Source: Alsobacter sp046349155 (GTDB lineage: Bacteria; Pseudomonadota; Alphaproteobacteria; Rhizobiales; Beijerinckiaceae). Taken from it: a stretch of DNA of 64,000 nt. The position numbers and the translations under genes are program-made. Shown here piece after piece: positions 41,920 through 51,169 of the stretch (position 1 is the first letter of the stretch; every line of letters starts with the position of its first letter). Below the pieces are notes generated by a model. It was not told the origin of the DNA, searched no databases, and worked only from the letters and a program-made list of their open reading frames with translations. Location: NCBI GenBank assembly GCA_046349155.1, contig JAXMCW010000001.1, positions 1,488,001 to 1,552,000 of the forward strand, given 5' to 3'.

Positions 41920-42486
41920 TCAAAGCTCCTGTGCTTCCGGTCGCCGCGACACCCTGGCGAACGCCGTTACGATCCACGAAACGCCGGCCAGGATGAGGCC
42001 GGCTGCAGCGACGCTGTCCAGCACGACGACCCCTGACTTCGGCCATGTCAGAACCATCACGAGGACCACGAAGGCGGCGACGATTGCCGTCGCGATGAGC
42101 ACGCGACGGGCGGAGAGTTGGCGGAGATTGGCGCCTGCTAGAAAGCGCATCGCAGCTCCGCAGGCGACGAGCAGGACCAGGGCCACGGAGAGCCCGAAGG
42201 ATCCAGCGAGCGGGTCGGCCACGATCACGATCCCTCCCAGAAGGAACAGCATGGAGGGCCCGAGTTCGGCGGCGATGCCGGCCATGCTTCTCCGAAAAAT
42301 CGCATGGAGTCCCTCGGCCAGGCCGGCGACGATGAGAAGGACCCCGGTCAGGATATGGTTGTCGCCCGAGCCGGCCAGGAGGCGCCAGAAACACGCCAGG
42401 CCCAGGCCCACGAGGCCAGCGCCGACGGCCACCGTCCACAGTGAAGGAAACCGGAGCCGCTCGTTCTCGAGGTCATGCTCGTGCAT
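41920..42486 (-). CDS. HdeD-family acid-resistance membrane protein
   Basis: 188 aa from ATG 42486 (MHEHDLENERLRFPSLWTVA). Six hydrophobic segments come in three hairpins (VAVGAGLVGLGLACFWRLLA, LTGVLLIVAGLAEGLHAIFR, MLFLLGGIVIVADPLAGSFG and so on), which is the DUF308/HdeD pattern. E. coli HdeD contributes to acid resistance at high cell density. Its position next to the gad island supports a shared role, although it is transcribed toward it from the other strand. Confidence 0.8.
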   Translation of the reverse strand: MHEHDLENERLRFPSLWTVAVGAGLVGLGLACFWRLLAGSGDNHILTGVLLIVAGLAEGLHAIFRRSMAGIAAELGPSMLFLLGGIVIVADPLAGSFGLSVALVLLVACGAAMRFLAGANLRQLSARRVLIATAIVAAFVVLVMVLTWPKSGVVVLDSVAAAGLILAGVSWIVTAFARVSRRPEAQEL

Positions 42487-42568
42487 GCTAAAGTCCTGCT
42501 TCGCGGGTTCCGGCGCGCAACGGGCACCCAGCAGCAATGCCGGAGCGGGATCGCCCGTCCGGCCGCGT

Positions 42569-43822
42569 TCACTGTGGAGCGGTTTGCGCTTGCATGGACA
42601 TCAGCATCGCCGGGGTCACGTCCGGCGATGCCTTGTTGCCCCAGCTCGTGCGCACGTAGTTCAGGATATCGGCCAACTGCTGTGCGGTGACGCCGTTCAG
42701 CTGGGAGGCCATTGCGGCGCGGCCGAAATGCGCGGGTAGTCCTCCGACCGTCGCGCGGACCAGGTTGGCGGGATCGGGTGCAACAACTAGCGCATTGCCA
42801 CGCAGCGGAGGGCCACCGCCCAGCGAGGCCGCAAGTCCGGCCCCCTGCGGACCGTGGCAGGCGGCGCAATTGTTTACGAAGAGCGTGGCGGCCTGTGCCC
42901 TGTCGAGGCTGACGGCCGGCGGTTCCTCGACCCCGGAGCGCGCCGCCAGACGGCTCTTCAGGTACTCGGCGATCGCCTTGAGGTCCTCGTCCGTGAGGTA
43001 CTTCAGGCTGTTGTGGACGACCTCCGCCATTGGGCCCTCGGCCACCATGCGCTTGTTCTGGCCTGCCTTGAGGAAGGCCACGACCTCGTCAAGCGACCAC
43101 ATGCCCAGCCCGGTCTGCGGATTGGCCGTGAGATTGGTGGCGAACCAGTCGCCGATCTTGCTGCCAGTGAGCCCGGCGCTGCGCTCCACCGCGCCCATGA
43201 AGTTGCGCGGCTCGTGGCAGGCACCGCAATGGCCCAGCCCCTCTACGAGGTAGGCGCCGCGGTTCCACGCCGGGCTCTTGGTGGGGTCCGCGACGTAGCT
43301 GCCGGGGCGGAAGTAGAGCTCGTTCCAGGCCAGCATCGTGAAGCGGATGCTGAACGGGAAGTCGAGGTGGTTGACGTCGACGGGGTAGACCTGTTGGGGC
43401 ACCGTCGAGAGATAGTCATAGATGGCGTCGACGTCCTCCCGCGTCGCCTCCGTGGTGAAGGTGTACGGCATGGCGGGATAAAGATACTCGCCGTTCTTGC
43501 GCCGGCCCTCGTGGAGCGCGGCCCAGAAGTCGTCCTTCGTCCAGGTCCCGATGCCCGTAGCCTTGTCGAAGGTGATGTTCGGGGAGAGGAGGAAGCCGAA
43601 CGGCGTCGCGAGCTTCAGCCCGCCTCCGAAGGAGCCGCCAGCGGCCGAGGAGTGGCAGCTCACGCAGTCTCCGACCCGGGCGAGATACTCGCCGCGCGCC
43701 ACGCTCTGCGGATCTGCGGCGAGCGCGCCGGCATCCGCGCAGAGCGCCCCTAGGCTGGCCAAGGCTCCCGCAAGGGCGGCCGGGCCGGAGAGCCGTGCCG
43801 CGCCGGTGCGTCTCTCGCTCAT
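42569..43822 (-). CDS. Tri-haem cytochrome c (alcohol-dehydrogenase cytochrome-subunit-like)
   Basis: 417 aa from ATG 43822. A signal peptide (GPAALAGALASLGALCADAG, ALAAD) precedes three haem-binding motifs: CVSCH, CGACH and CAACH. Distal methionine candidates lie in each domain (for example YPAMPYTFT). The layout of three c-type domains matches the cytochrome subunit of membrane dehydrogenases that reduce quinone or oxidases. No dehydrogenase partner is adjacent; the nearest redox enzyme is formate dehydrogenase upstream on the same strand, separated by a small gene. A direct electron link to it is possible but unproven. Confidence 0.9.
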   Translation of the reverse strand: MSERRTGAARLSGPAALAGALASLGALCADAGALAADPQSVARGEYLARVGDCVSCHSSAAGGSFGGGLKLATPFGFLLSPNITFDKATGIGTWTKDDFWAALHEGRRKNGEYLYPAMPYTFTTEATREDVDAIYDYLSTVPQQVYPVDVNHLDFPFSIRFTMLAWNELYFRPGSYVADPTKSPAWNRGAYLVEGLGHCGACHEPRNFMGAVERSAGLTGSKIGDWFATNLTANPQTGLGMWSLDEVVAFLKAGQNKRMVAEGPMAEVVHNSLKYLTDEDLKAIAEYLKSRLAARSGVEEPPAVSLDRAQAATLFVNNCAACHGPQGAGLAASLGGGPPLRGNALVVAPDPANLVRATVGGLPAHFGRAAMASQLNGVTAQQLADILNYVRTSWGNKASPDVTPAMLMSMQAQTAPQ

Positions 43823-43958
43823 CGCTGCTCCCGGCTTCCGCCGCACCTGTCCACGCGTCTCATCCGCGCCGAGCGTGGTCATGCGGCGCAGTCCGGGCAA
43901 GACGAGACCTGCCCATCGTGGGCACGGCCCAACGGACACCGGCCCCGCGACGGACGCT

Positions 43959-44171
43959 TCAAGCCCAGTCGCCCTGGGATTGTTGCCTGCGCAACATGTC
44001 CGTCACGCCCTCCGCCATGGCTTGCTTCAGGGCGTCGACGTGACCCGACTGCTCCATCGCCTTCAGGAGAGCTGTCTCGTCCTGCGGATGGATGCCGCGG
44101 TTGACGCGCTGGATCATCTCCCGCAGCTCCGTCTCGATCAGGTGCTTCGCATCGTCGGTCAGCATCATCAT
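43959..44171 (-). CDS. Small hypothetical protein downstream of formate dehydrogenase
   Basis: 70 aa if started at ATG 44171; three tandem ATGs (44171, 44168, 44165) follow GGAG, so the exact start is open. The sequence MLTDDAKHLIETELREMIQR, then VNRGIHPQDETALLKAMEQS is helical and charged with no recognised family. It lies about 100 bp after the gamma subunit gene in the same direction and may be co-transcribed. Confidence 0.5.
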   Translation of the reverse strand: MMMLTDDAKHLIETELREMIQRVNRGIHPQDETALLKAMEQSGHVDALKQAMAEGVTDMLRRQQSQGDWA

Positions 44172-44273
44172 GATCTCCGGACCACTGGCCAGTCTCGCCG
44201 AAGGATGGCCCCCGAACAAGACCGGCTAAGCTCGAGGAACGCGGCCGATCGCTTGGCCGGCACGCCGGGGACG

Positions 44274-44966
44274 TCACGAGCCCGGAGGACGGGTCACGCG
44301 CGCCGACATCGCCGCGATGGCGGCGTCGCGGGCCGCCATGCGGCGCAGCCACTTCCGGTGGTGGGTCCAGGCCCAGCCTCCCGTCACGGAGCCCTGCAGC
44401 ATGCCCCGCATCGTGCCCTTGATCCAGAAGCCGGCATAGACATGCATGATGATCACCGTAATGGCGGCGACGCCGGCGACGGAATGGACCAGCATCGCCT
44501 TGCGTTGCATGGCGATGGTGGTCCAGGTCCCGAAATAGTCCTCCCAAACGCCGAGCCCGCTGAGCAGCAGCGCGGGGATCAGCAGGAGCTGGGTCCAGTA
44601 GACGCCCTTCTGGCCGGCGTTGAATTTGCCGAGCTCGGGCAAGCCGTCGTGCCTGTTCGCGATGACGCGCCCGAACCTGAGCATCCACCTGACGTCGTCG
44701 AGGGTCCAGAGGTTGGAAAGAAGCGTGGAACAGGCAAGCACGAAGAAGGACGCGCAGAGAGCGACGCCCAGCCACGGATGGACAGCGCGCGCGCTGGTTC
44801 CGCCCCCGAAAAGCGCAGAGAGGAAGAAGAAGCCGGGGTGGTACAGGGCGAGGCCGCTGAGCGCGAGCAGCAGGAACAGGACTGCAGTGATCCAGTGATT
44901 GAGCCGCTTGAACCGCCCGAAGCGACGGACGGTGATCGGAGCAGTGTTCGGTCCGCCGTCGCTCAT
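44274..44966 (-). CDS. fdoI: Formate dehydrogenase gamma subunit, cytochrome b556
   Basis: 230 aa with four to five membrane segments: RLNHWITAVLFLLLALSGLA (with a haem-ligand-type histidine), PWLGVALCASFFVLACSTLL, WTQLLLIPALLLSGLGVWED and MLVHSVAGVAAITVIIMHVY (paired histidines). It anchors the enzyme and carries electrons from the beta subunit to quinone. Its start overlaps the beta-subunit stop as ATGA. FdoI/FdnI/FdhC naming cannot be resolved from sequence alone. Confidence 0.9.
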   Translation of the reverse strand: MSDGGPNTAPITVRRFGRFKRLNHWITAVLFLLLALSGLALYHPGFFFLSALFGGGTSARAVHPWLGVALCASFFVLACSTLLSNLWTLDDVRWMLRFGRVIANRHDGLPELGKFNAGQKGVYWTQLLLIPALLLSGLGVWEDYFGTWTTIAMQRKAMLVHSVAGVAAITVIIMHVYAGFWIKGTMRGMLQGSVTGGWAWTHHRKWLRRMAARDAAIAAMSARVTRPPGS

Positions 44967-45898
44967 GCGCCGCTGTCCCGCCGGGCGTCGGAGTCCGCCT
45001 GCGACCGGAGGGCGCTCGCCTCGCGCTCCGCCTCAGGCGGCACGACGTCGCGGCCCACCATCAGGTAATGGAAGGCGCTGGCGAGCACTGCGGCGCCCAT
45101 CGCCGCGAGCCCGGCGATTTTTGCGCCGCCCTTCCACCACGCGACGAAGGGGCTAATGGACGGATTGGCCGGGAGCCCGCCATAGCGCTCGGGCCTGTCC
45201 GCATGGGGCAGCACGTACATGACGTGCGTGCCGCCGACCCCGGGCGGATCGTAGAGGCCGGCGTTCTGGAAGCCGCGCCACTTGAGGTCCTCGACCCGCT
45301 CCGCCGCGTGCGCCACCATCGACGGCTTGGCGCCGAAGCTGATCGCGCCGGTGGGGCAGGTCTTGACGCAGGCCGGCTCCAGGCCGACGGAGACCCGGTC
45401 CGAGCAGAGGGTGCACTTGTAGGCCTTGCGGTCCTTCTTGCCATAGCGCGGGATGTTGAAGGGGCAGCCCTTGATGCAGTAGCCGCAGCCGATGCAGTTG
45501 GCCTCGTCGAAATCGACGATGCCGTTCGCATATTGCACGATGGCTCCCGGCGCGGGGCAGGCCTTGAGGCATCCGGGGTCGGCGCAGTGCATGCAGCCGT
45601 CCTTGCGGAACAGCCACTCCACGTCGCCCGTCGCGGGATCCTCGTATTCGTCGAAGGTGATGAGCGTCCACGTCTCCGGCCCGAGATCCGGGGGATTCTG
45701 CAAAGTGCCGGTGTTGACGCCTATGGGACCGCGCAGGTCGTTCCATTCCTCGCAGGCCGACTGGCAGGCTTTGCAGCCGACGCACTTGGAGATGTCGATG
45801 AGCTTCGCCAGAACGGGCTCCTGCCCCGCCCGGGCCTCGGGTTCGAGGTGGTCTGACGCGGAGCGGCGGATGACCGCAAGCGATGGGTAGGAGGGCAT
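44963..45898 (-). CDS. fdxH: Formate dehydrogenase beta subunit, four [4Fe-4S] clusters
   Basis: 311 aa. Four cysteine clusters are readable: CVGCKACQSACEEW, CMHCADPGCLKACP, CIGCGYCIKGCPF and CTLCSDRVSVGLEPACVKTC. Near the C-terminus one membrane segment (AKIAGLAAMGAAVLASAFHY) anchors it. It relays electrons from the selenocysteine/molybdenum subunit to cytochrome b. ATG 45898 shares its first base with the alpha-subunit stop (TGATG), so translation is coupled. Confidence 0.95.
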   Translation of the reverse strand: MPSYPSLAVIRRSASDHLEPEARAGQEPVLAKLIDISKCVGCKACQSACEEWNDLRGPIGVNTGTLQNPPDLGPETWTLITFDEYEDPATGDVEWLFRKDGCMHCADPGCLKACPAPGAIVQYANGIVDFDEANCIGCGYCIKGCPFNIPRYGKKDRKAYKCTLCSDRVSVGLEPACVKTCPTGAISFGAKPSMVAHAAERVEDLKWRGFQNAGLYDPPGVGGTHVMYVLPHADRPERYGGLPANPSISPFVAWWKGGAKIAGLAAMGAAVLASAFHYLMVGRDVVPPEAEREASALRSQADSDARRDSGA

Positions 45899-48800
45899 CA
45901 GGCCGAACCCTGGGCGGGAGGAGGAGACGTCGGTTCGATGTTCACCAGCCAGGACTTGTAGGCGGGCGTCTGCGTATCTGCGTCGCCGACGGCGGGCGTG
46001 AGCGCGTTGGGGCTCCAGCCCTTCTTGGTCAGACCCATGAAGCCCCAGTGGTAAAGCAGGCCCACGACGTGGACCGGCCTGCCGTCGCAGGTCAGCGGGC
46101 GGATCCGCTTCGTGACGACGGCCTTCGCCTTCATCTCGCCGCGCTTGCTCCAGACGCGCACCCAGCTGCCGTTGCGGATGCCCTTTTCGAGCGCGAGCTT
46201 CTCACCGATTTCGACGTACTGCTCAGGCTGCAGAATCGCATTGATATGCGAATGCATCGTCCAGAAGTGGAAATGCTCCGTCGTCCGGTAGGTCGTCGCC
46301 ACGAAAGGAAACGCCGCTGACGTACCGAGGCGCGCGAGGTCGTCCGCGAAGATCCGCGCGACCGGATTTCCCTTGATGGCCGGCGACATCGGGTTGTCGC
46401 AGGGCGTCTCGAAGGGCTCGTAGTGCACCGGGAACGGGCCGTCCCGCATTAGCCCTCGCACAAAGAGCCGCGCGCTGCCTTCCTCGTTCATGATGAAGGG
46501 GCCGATGCCAGCCTCGGGGGGTGCGTTCACGGGATAGTCCGGCGCGTCGTAGCCGGTCCACTTTCGGCCGTTCCACCAGACGAGCTTGTTCCGCTCGCCC
46601 CAGGGTTTGCCTTGTGGATCCGCCGAGGCCCGGTTGTAGAGAATGCGCCGGTTGGCAGGCCACGCCCAGGCCCAGTTCGGGGCGATGCCGCGGTTGTTCG
46701 GGTCGCTCGCGTCGCGCCGGGCCATCATGTTGCCCTGCTCGGTGAAGCACCCGACGTAGAGCCAGCAGCCGCAGGCCGTCGAGCCGTCGCCCGTCAGTTG
46801 CCCGAAGGAACTCAGCTGCTGCCCTGCGCCGATCAGGACGCCCGTCGCCGGGTCCACGAAGTCGCGCAGCGCATGCCCGTTGATTTCGCGTGCGATCTCT
46901 TCGGGCCTGGGAGAGGCGGGGTCGTCGTAGTCCCATGTCAGGTCGAGGATCGGTTCCGGGAAGGCGCCGCCTTCCTTGCGGTAGAGTTCGCGTAGCCGCA
47001 GGAAGATGCCGGACATGATGTCGATGTCCCACTTCGCCTCAGCCGGCGGATCCTGCGCCGGCCAGTGCCACTGCAGCCACCGGCAGGAATTGGTGAGCGA
47101 GCCCTCGTCCTCGGCGAAGCAGGTCGTGGGAAGCTCGAAGACCTCTGTCTGGATTGTCGGCGGATCGGCCGCTCCGTACACGCCATGATCCTCCCAGAAG
47201 CGCGCGGTCTCGGTCTGCAGCGGGTCCATCACCACAAGGAATTTCAGCTTCGACAGGGCCTTCCGCACCTTCGCCTGGTCGGGGAACGACATCAGAGCGT
47301 TGAAGCCCTGCGCGACGTAGCCCGTCATCTTGCCCTGGCTGGCGAGTTCCATGGCCATCATGATGTCGTAGACCGGCGCGTCCCGCTTCGGCAGGTAGTC
47401 ATAGGCGAAGTCGTTTTCCGCCGTCGCCGCGTCGCCGTAGGTCGCCTTGAGGAAGCTGACGAAGTAATTCCGATAGCCCTGCATGGGGCTGACCTGGCCG
47501 GGCCTCAGCGGCTCGTAGCGATGGCGGGCGAGGTAGACCTCGAGGTCCCGGTCGGAGTCCATCGGCAGGTCGAGATAGCCGGGCAGGTACTCGCTGAGAA
47601 GCCCCAGGTCCGTGAGGCCCTGGATGTTGGAGTGCCCCCGCAGCGCGTTGATGCCGCCGCCCGCCATGCCCATGTTGCCGAGCAGCGTCTGGACGACGCA
47701 CATGCTCCGGATGGTCTGCGAGCCGCTGCTGTGCTGCGTCCACCCGAGCGCGTAGAGCGACGTCATCACCGTGTCGGGCTTGGCAGTCTCCGCAACCAAC
47801 GCGCAGACCTTGAGGAACCTGTCCTTAGGCGAACCACAGATCCGCTCGACCATGTCCGGCGTGTACGCCTCGACATGGGCCCGCAGAAGCTGAAGAACGC
47901 AGCGGGGATGGCGGAGCGTTTCGTCCACGACGGCGAAGCCGTCGGGCCCGGTCTCGTACTCCCAGGTGTCGGTGTCGTAGGACCGCCGGGCGGGGTCGTA
48001 GCCGGTGAAGAGGCCCTCGTGGAAGGCGAAGCCCTCCCGCACGAGATAGCCGGCATTGGTATAGGCGCGGAGGTACGCCTCCTGGAGCTTGCCTGTCTCG
48101 AGGAGGTAGCGCGCCATGCCGTTCAGGAAAGCGATGTCCGTGCCGGGCCGGATCGGGCAGTAGAGGTCGGCGACGGCGGCGGTGCGGGAGAAGCGCGGGT
48201 CGACGACGATCAGCCTCGCCCGGTTCTTCGCCTTGGCTTCCACGACCCACTTGAAGCCGCAGGGATGCGCCTCGGCGGGGTTCCCTCCCATCACAAGGAC
48301 GACATCCGCGTTCTTGATGTCCATCCACGTGTTGGTCATCGCGCCGTGACCGAAGGACGGGGCCAGACTGGCCACCGAAGGCGCGTGTCAGATCCTCGCC
48401 TGGTTGTCGAAGACCAGGGACCCCATGCTCCGGACGACCTTGTTGGTGACGTAGCCGGTCTCGTTGGTGGCGGCCGAGGCCGCGAGGAAGCCGGTGGTGA
48501 TCCATCGGTTCACCGTGGCCCCTTCCGCCGTGCGGGCCACGAAGTTCCTGTCGCGGTCGTCCTTCAGGAGGCGGGCGATGCGGTCGAGGGTCCAGTCCCA
48601 CGACTTACGTTCCCATGTCCGCGAGCCCGGCGCGCGGTACAGGGGGACCTTTGTGCGGCTCTCCGAGTGCACGAAGTCGAGTAGCGCGGCGCCCTTGGGA
48701 CACAAGGTCCCCCGGTTCACAGGATGGTCGGGATCGCCCTCCACGTGGATGACGGAGGCGCGGACGTTCTTGGCGCCGTCGCCTTCCGAGTAGATCAGCA

Positions 48801-48990
48801 GGCCGCAGGACACGGAGCAATACGGGCAGTTGCTTCGCGTCACCTTTGCCCGTGCGATCTTGAGCGGCCTGACCTGCTGAGCAAGCGCGTCCTCGCAACC
48901 GCCGAAGCCGAGGGCGGAGAGCGACGTCGCCGCGAGCGTCGCGGCTACCCCCTTCAGCATCGTCCGGCGGTTCATGTAAAGATCCACCAT
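45898..48990 (-). CDS. fdoG: Formate dehydrogenase alpha subunit, selenocysteine-containing (TGA at 48390-48388)
   Basis: 1030 residues if the in-frame TGA (codon 201) is read as selenocysteine. Upstream of it lie a twin-arginine signal MNRRTMLKGVAATLAATSLS and the [4Fe-4S] site CPYCSVSCGLL. The codon itself sits in QARI-U-HAPSVASLAPSFGH, matching the Sec site of E. coli FdnG. Downstream are molybdopterin-binding regions (TNTWMDIKNADVVLVMGGNP, ALGWTQHSSGSQTIRS, LPTTCFAEDEGSLTNSCRWL). A SECIS-like hairpin follows the TGA at once. It oxidises formate to CO2 facing the periplasm (Tat export with beta). ATG 48990 is chosen for GGAGG nine bases upstream and the Tat motif. It must not be split into two genes or called a pseudogene. 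Confidence 0.95.
48356..48390 (-). promoter_or_regulatory. Selenocysteine codon and bacterial SECIS hairpin in fdoG
   Basis: Minus strand: TGA (48390-48388), eleven bases, then GGTGGCC (48376-48370), loop AGTCT, then GGCC and CC. GGCC pairs with GGCC, and the outer GG pairs with CC leaving one unpaired T, as the bulged U does in E. coli SECIS elements. The distance from TGA and the GTCT-type loop also agree. SelB recognises such hairpins; selA, selB, selC and selD are not in this window. Confidence 0.85.
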
Positions 48991-49410
48991 CTCCGATTTC
49001 CTCCGAAGGACGGGGACCCACTCTCCCTCCGACGGAGGCCGACTTGCCAGCCACGACCTGCCCATTTTGGGCGGACGCAGCGTTCGTGAGCGGCATTGAG
49101 CAGTCGGAGTCTTGGCGTGCTTGGATTGGAGAGGTGCTCGCAGATGTTATTGGCTCCGACAGCAATCAGACTATTGGCGATCGGGTATTCTCAACGTTGG
49201 CGCGAGCCATGAGATGTCCGCTTCCAGCGAGGTGGCGAACGTCGGTTCATGGCGCACAGGCGAAGTGAACAGTTGATCCAAGGCGGACTTTCGACATGTC
49301 CGCTCACGGGCGAGCGCCACGAGCCACCTGAGTTCTGCAAAGTCTCCTTTTTAGTTTTTCCGCCTATTCGGCGACCTCCGGGAACGAACATCAACTTGAT
49401 GCGGGCGTGA
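48991..49410. other. Intergenic region between fdoG and the ABC ATPase gene
   Basis: About 420 bp without a convincing gene. The 13-mer GCCCATTTTGGGC is at 49060-49072, matching the pair at 32331-32366. A CCAAGGCGGACTTTCGACAT stretch near 49280 resembles the dispersed rhizobial intergenic sequences also seen near 27765. The fdoG promoter should be here; no confident match was found. Confidence 0.4.
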
Positions 49411-50124
49411 TCATGATCGCTCACTCAGCTCGCCGTCCGCCATTCTGAGCATTCGCGTTGCAAGACGTCCTAAGAGTTGTTCGTCATGAGAGACAATGAT
49501 GAGCGTGGTGCCGTTTCTTTGGTTCAACTCTTGCAGCAGCGTGGCGATTTCGGATCGGGCAATGGCATCGAGGGCCGAGGTGGGTTCATCGCAGATCAGA
49601 AGCTCCGCGCCGACGGCAAGGGTCCGCGCCAGCGCCAGGCGCTGTCTCTGCCCGCCGGACAATGTTCTCGGCAGGCGCTCAGCGAAGTTCGTCGACAGGC
49701 CGACCTTGTCGAGGCACTCCTCGACGACCTGGCGCGCATCTTTGGTCGGCTGATGGAGTCGCGCCACCGCGGCGATGGCCTGCGCCGCCGATTTTCCGGG
49801 GTCCAGTGACGCATAGGCATTCTGCGGCACAAGCTGCGCTTGGCGCCGCCATGCCAGAAGCTCGCGACGTTCCATCTCGAGCACGTCGCGTCCCCAGTGT
49901 AAGAGGCGGCCCTGGTCTGGTTCGATCAGCCGGACCAACAGGCGCGCAAGAGTGGATTTGCCGGAGCCGCTGGCCCCCGCGATCCCCACGACCTGACCGG
50001 CAGAAACGGAGAGCCACGCACCACGAACGGCCTCGAAGGGCCGGCTCTGCCGGAATATTCCCGACTTGTCGGGGAAGCTCTTGGACAGGCCGCGAGACTC
50101 GAGAAGCGGCGGCGCCTCAATCAC
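49411..50124 (-). CDS. Peptide/nickel-type ABC transporter ATPase (DppF-like)
   Basis: 237 aa from GTG 50124, which overlaps the preceding ATPase stop as GTGA. Walker A is GASGSGKSTLARLL, the signature LSGGQRQRLALARTL, Walker B LLICDEPTSALDA and the switch IIVSHDEQLL. It lacks the cysteine-containing C-terminal oligopeptide domain that its partner has. It pairs with the 50121-51110 ATPase to power the divergently encoded permeases. Substrate unknown: oligopeptide, nickel chelate or opine are all possible in this class. Confidence 0.88.
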   Translation of the reverse strand: MIEAPPLLESRGLSKSFPDKSGIFRQSRPFEAVRGAWLSVSAGQVVGIAGASGSGKSTLARLLVRLIEPDQGRLLHWGRDVLEMERRELLAWRRQAQLVPQNAYASLDPGKSAAQAIAAVARLHQPTKDARQVVEECLDKVGLSTNFAERLPRTLSGGQRQRLALARTLAVGAELLICDEPTSALDAIARSEIATLLQELNQRNGTTLIIVSHDEQLLGRLATRMLRMADGELSERS

Positions 50125-51110
50125 AATGCGTGCCCCAGCATGACATGGCAGGCTACAGCATGACTGGCAGACAGGGATTGGAGGCGGGGCTCTTCGCGGG
50201 CACAGACCGCCTCGGCGGCGGGGCATCGGCCGTAGTAGCGGCAGCCGGCGGGAGCGTCAGGCCTGCAGATGACGGCAACTCGTGACGACTGCCCCAGGAC
50301 GTTTTCGGCCGCGAGCAGGGCGGAGGTGAAGGGATGACGGGGGCGTTCGAAGATGTCGGTAGCGGAGCCGGCCTCGACAACGCGCCCCTGCACCATGACC
50401 AGGACGTCATCCGCCCTTGACCGGACCGACTGGAGGTCGTGGGACACCAGCAAGGCAGATGTCCTGCGCAGCCTGCAAAGTCCGGCGATGAGGTCTATGA
50501 TGCCGTCTCTCGCCTCCACATCAAGTGACGCCGTGGGCTCGTCGGCAATCAGCACAGGCGGGTCGTGCACCAAGGCAAGCGCAATCTGAATTCTCTGCCT
50601 CATTCCACCCGAGAGCTCGCCGGGCAACGCGCGCACTATGCGCTCGGTGCCCGGCAGGCCAACCCGCACCAGAGACTCGACAGTCCTTCGGACGATTTCC
50701 TGTCTGCCCGCGGAGACATGGGCGTGGATCGCTTCGGCGAAATGGTCTCCAATGCGCATGAGCGGATCGAGGGCCGTGAACGGATCCTGGAACACTACGC
50801 CAATCTGGCGCCCCCTGACGTGAGACCAGCCATCCTCGTCCAAGACTGACAGGTCTCTCCCCCTTAGCTGGAAGCGTGTGGTGGACGTGGCGGAACCTCG
50901 CGGCAGGAGACCCGCCAGGGCCATGGCCACCAGGCTTTTCCCGGCGCCAGTCTCCCCCACTAGCGCACAGAGCCGCCCAGCGGAGAGATCGAGGTCCACG
51001 CCTGCCACGATTGGAGCGCGCTGGCCGAAGTTGATGGTGAGGCCCCGAACGCTCAGCAAGGGAGGTGGCGCCCAGTGTTGCGTGTCGTCCGGCGTTGGAT
51101 CGCTTGCCAT
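50121..51110 (-). CDS. Peptide/nickel-type ABC transporter ATPase (DppD-like)
   Basis: 329 aa. Walker A is GETGAGKSLVAMALAG, signature LSGGMRQRIQIALAL, Walker B VLIADEPTASLDV and the switch LLVSHDLQSVRS. The C-terminal oligopeptide-transporter domain includes the cysteine-containing segment GCRYYGRCPAAEAVCAREEP. It is divergent from the permease genes with only about 60 bp between the two starts, so both halves of the transporter are probably driven from one small control region. Confidence 0.9.
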   Translation of the reverse strand: MASDPTPDDTQHWAPPPLLSVRGLTINFGQRAPIVAGVDLDLSAGRLCALVGETGAGKSLVAMALAGLLPRGSATSTTRFQLRGRDLSVLDEDGWSHVRGRQIGVVFQDPFTALDPLMRIGDHFAEAIHAHVSAGRQEIVRRTVESLVRVGLPGTERIVRALPGELSGGMRQRIQIALALVHDPPVLIADEPTASLDVEARDGIIDLIAGLCRLRRTSALLVSHDLQSVRSRADDVLVMVQGRVVEAGSATDIFERPRHPFTSALLAAENVLGQSSRVAVICRPDAPAGCRYYGRCPAAEAVCAREEPRLQSLSASHAVACHVMLGHAL

Positions 51111-51169
51111 GCTAGACGACTATCCTGTGAGATGCGCCGATCTGGCCGCGAGGGGTGCGATATCTGACT

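Noticed and set aside
48388..48390. Premature stop splitting the formate dehydrogenase gene into two genes or a pseudogene
   Set aside because: The TGA is exactly at the selenocysteine position and is followed by a SECIS-like hairpin; the frame is intact on both sides.
49044..49268. Possible small gene upstream of the formate dehydrogenase operon
   Set aside because: No ribosome site and no recognisable features; it covers the GCCCATTTTGGGC repeat and looks like random intergenic reading.
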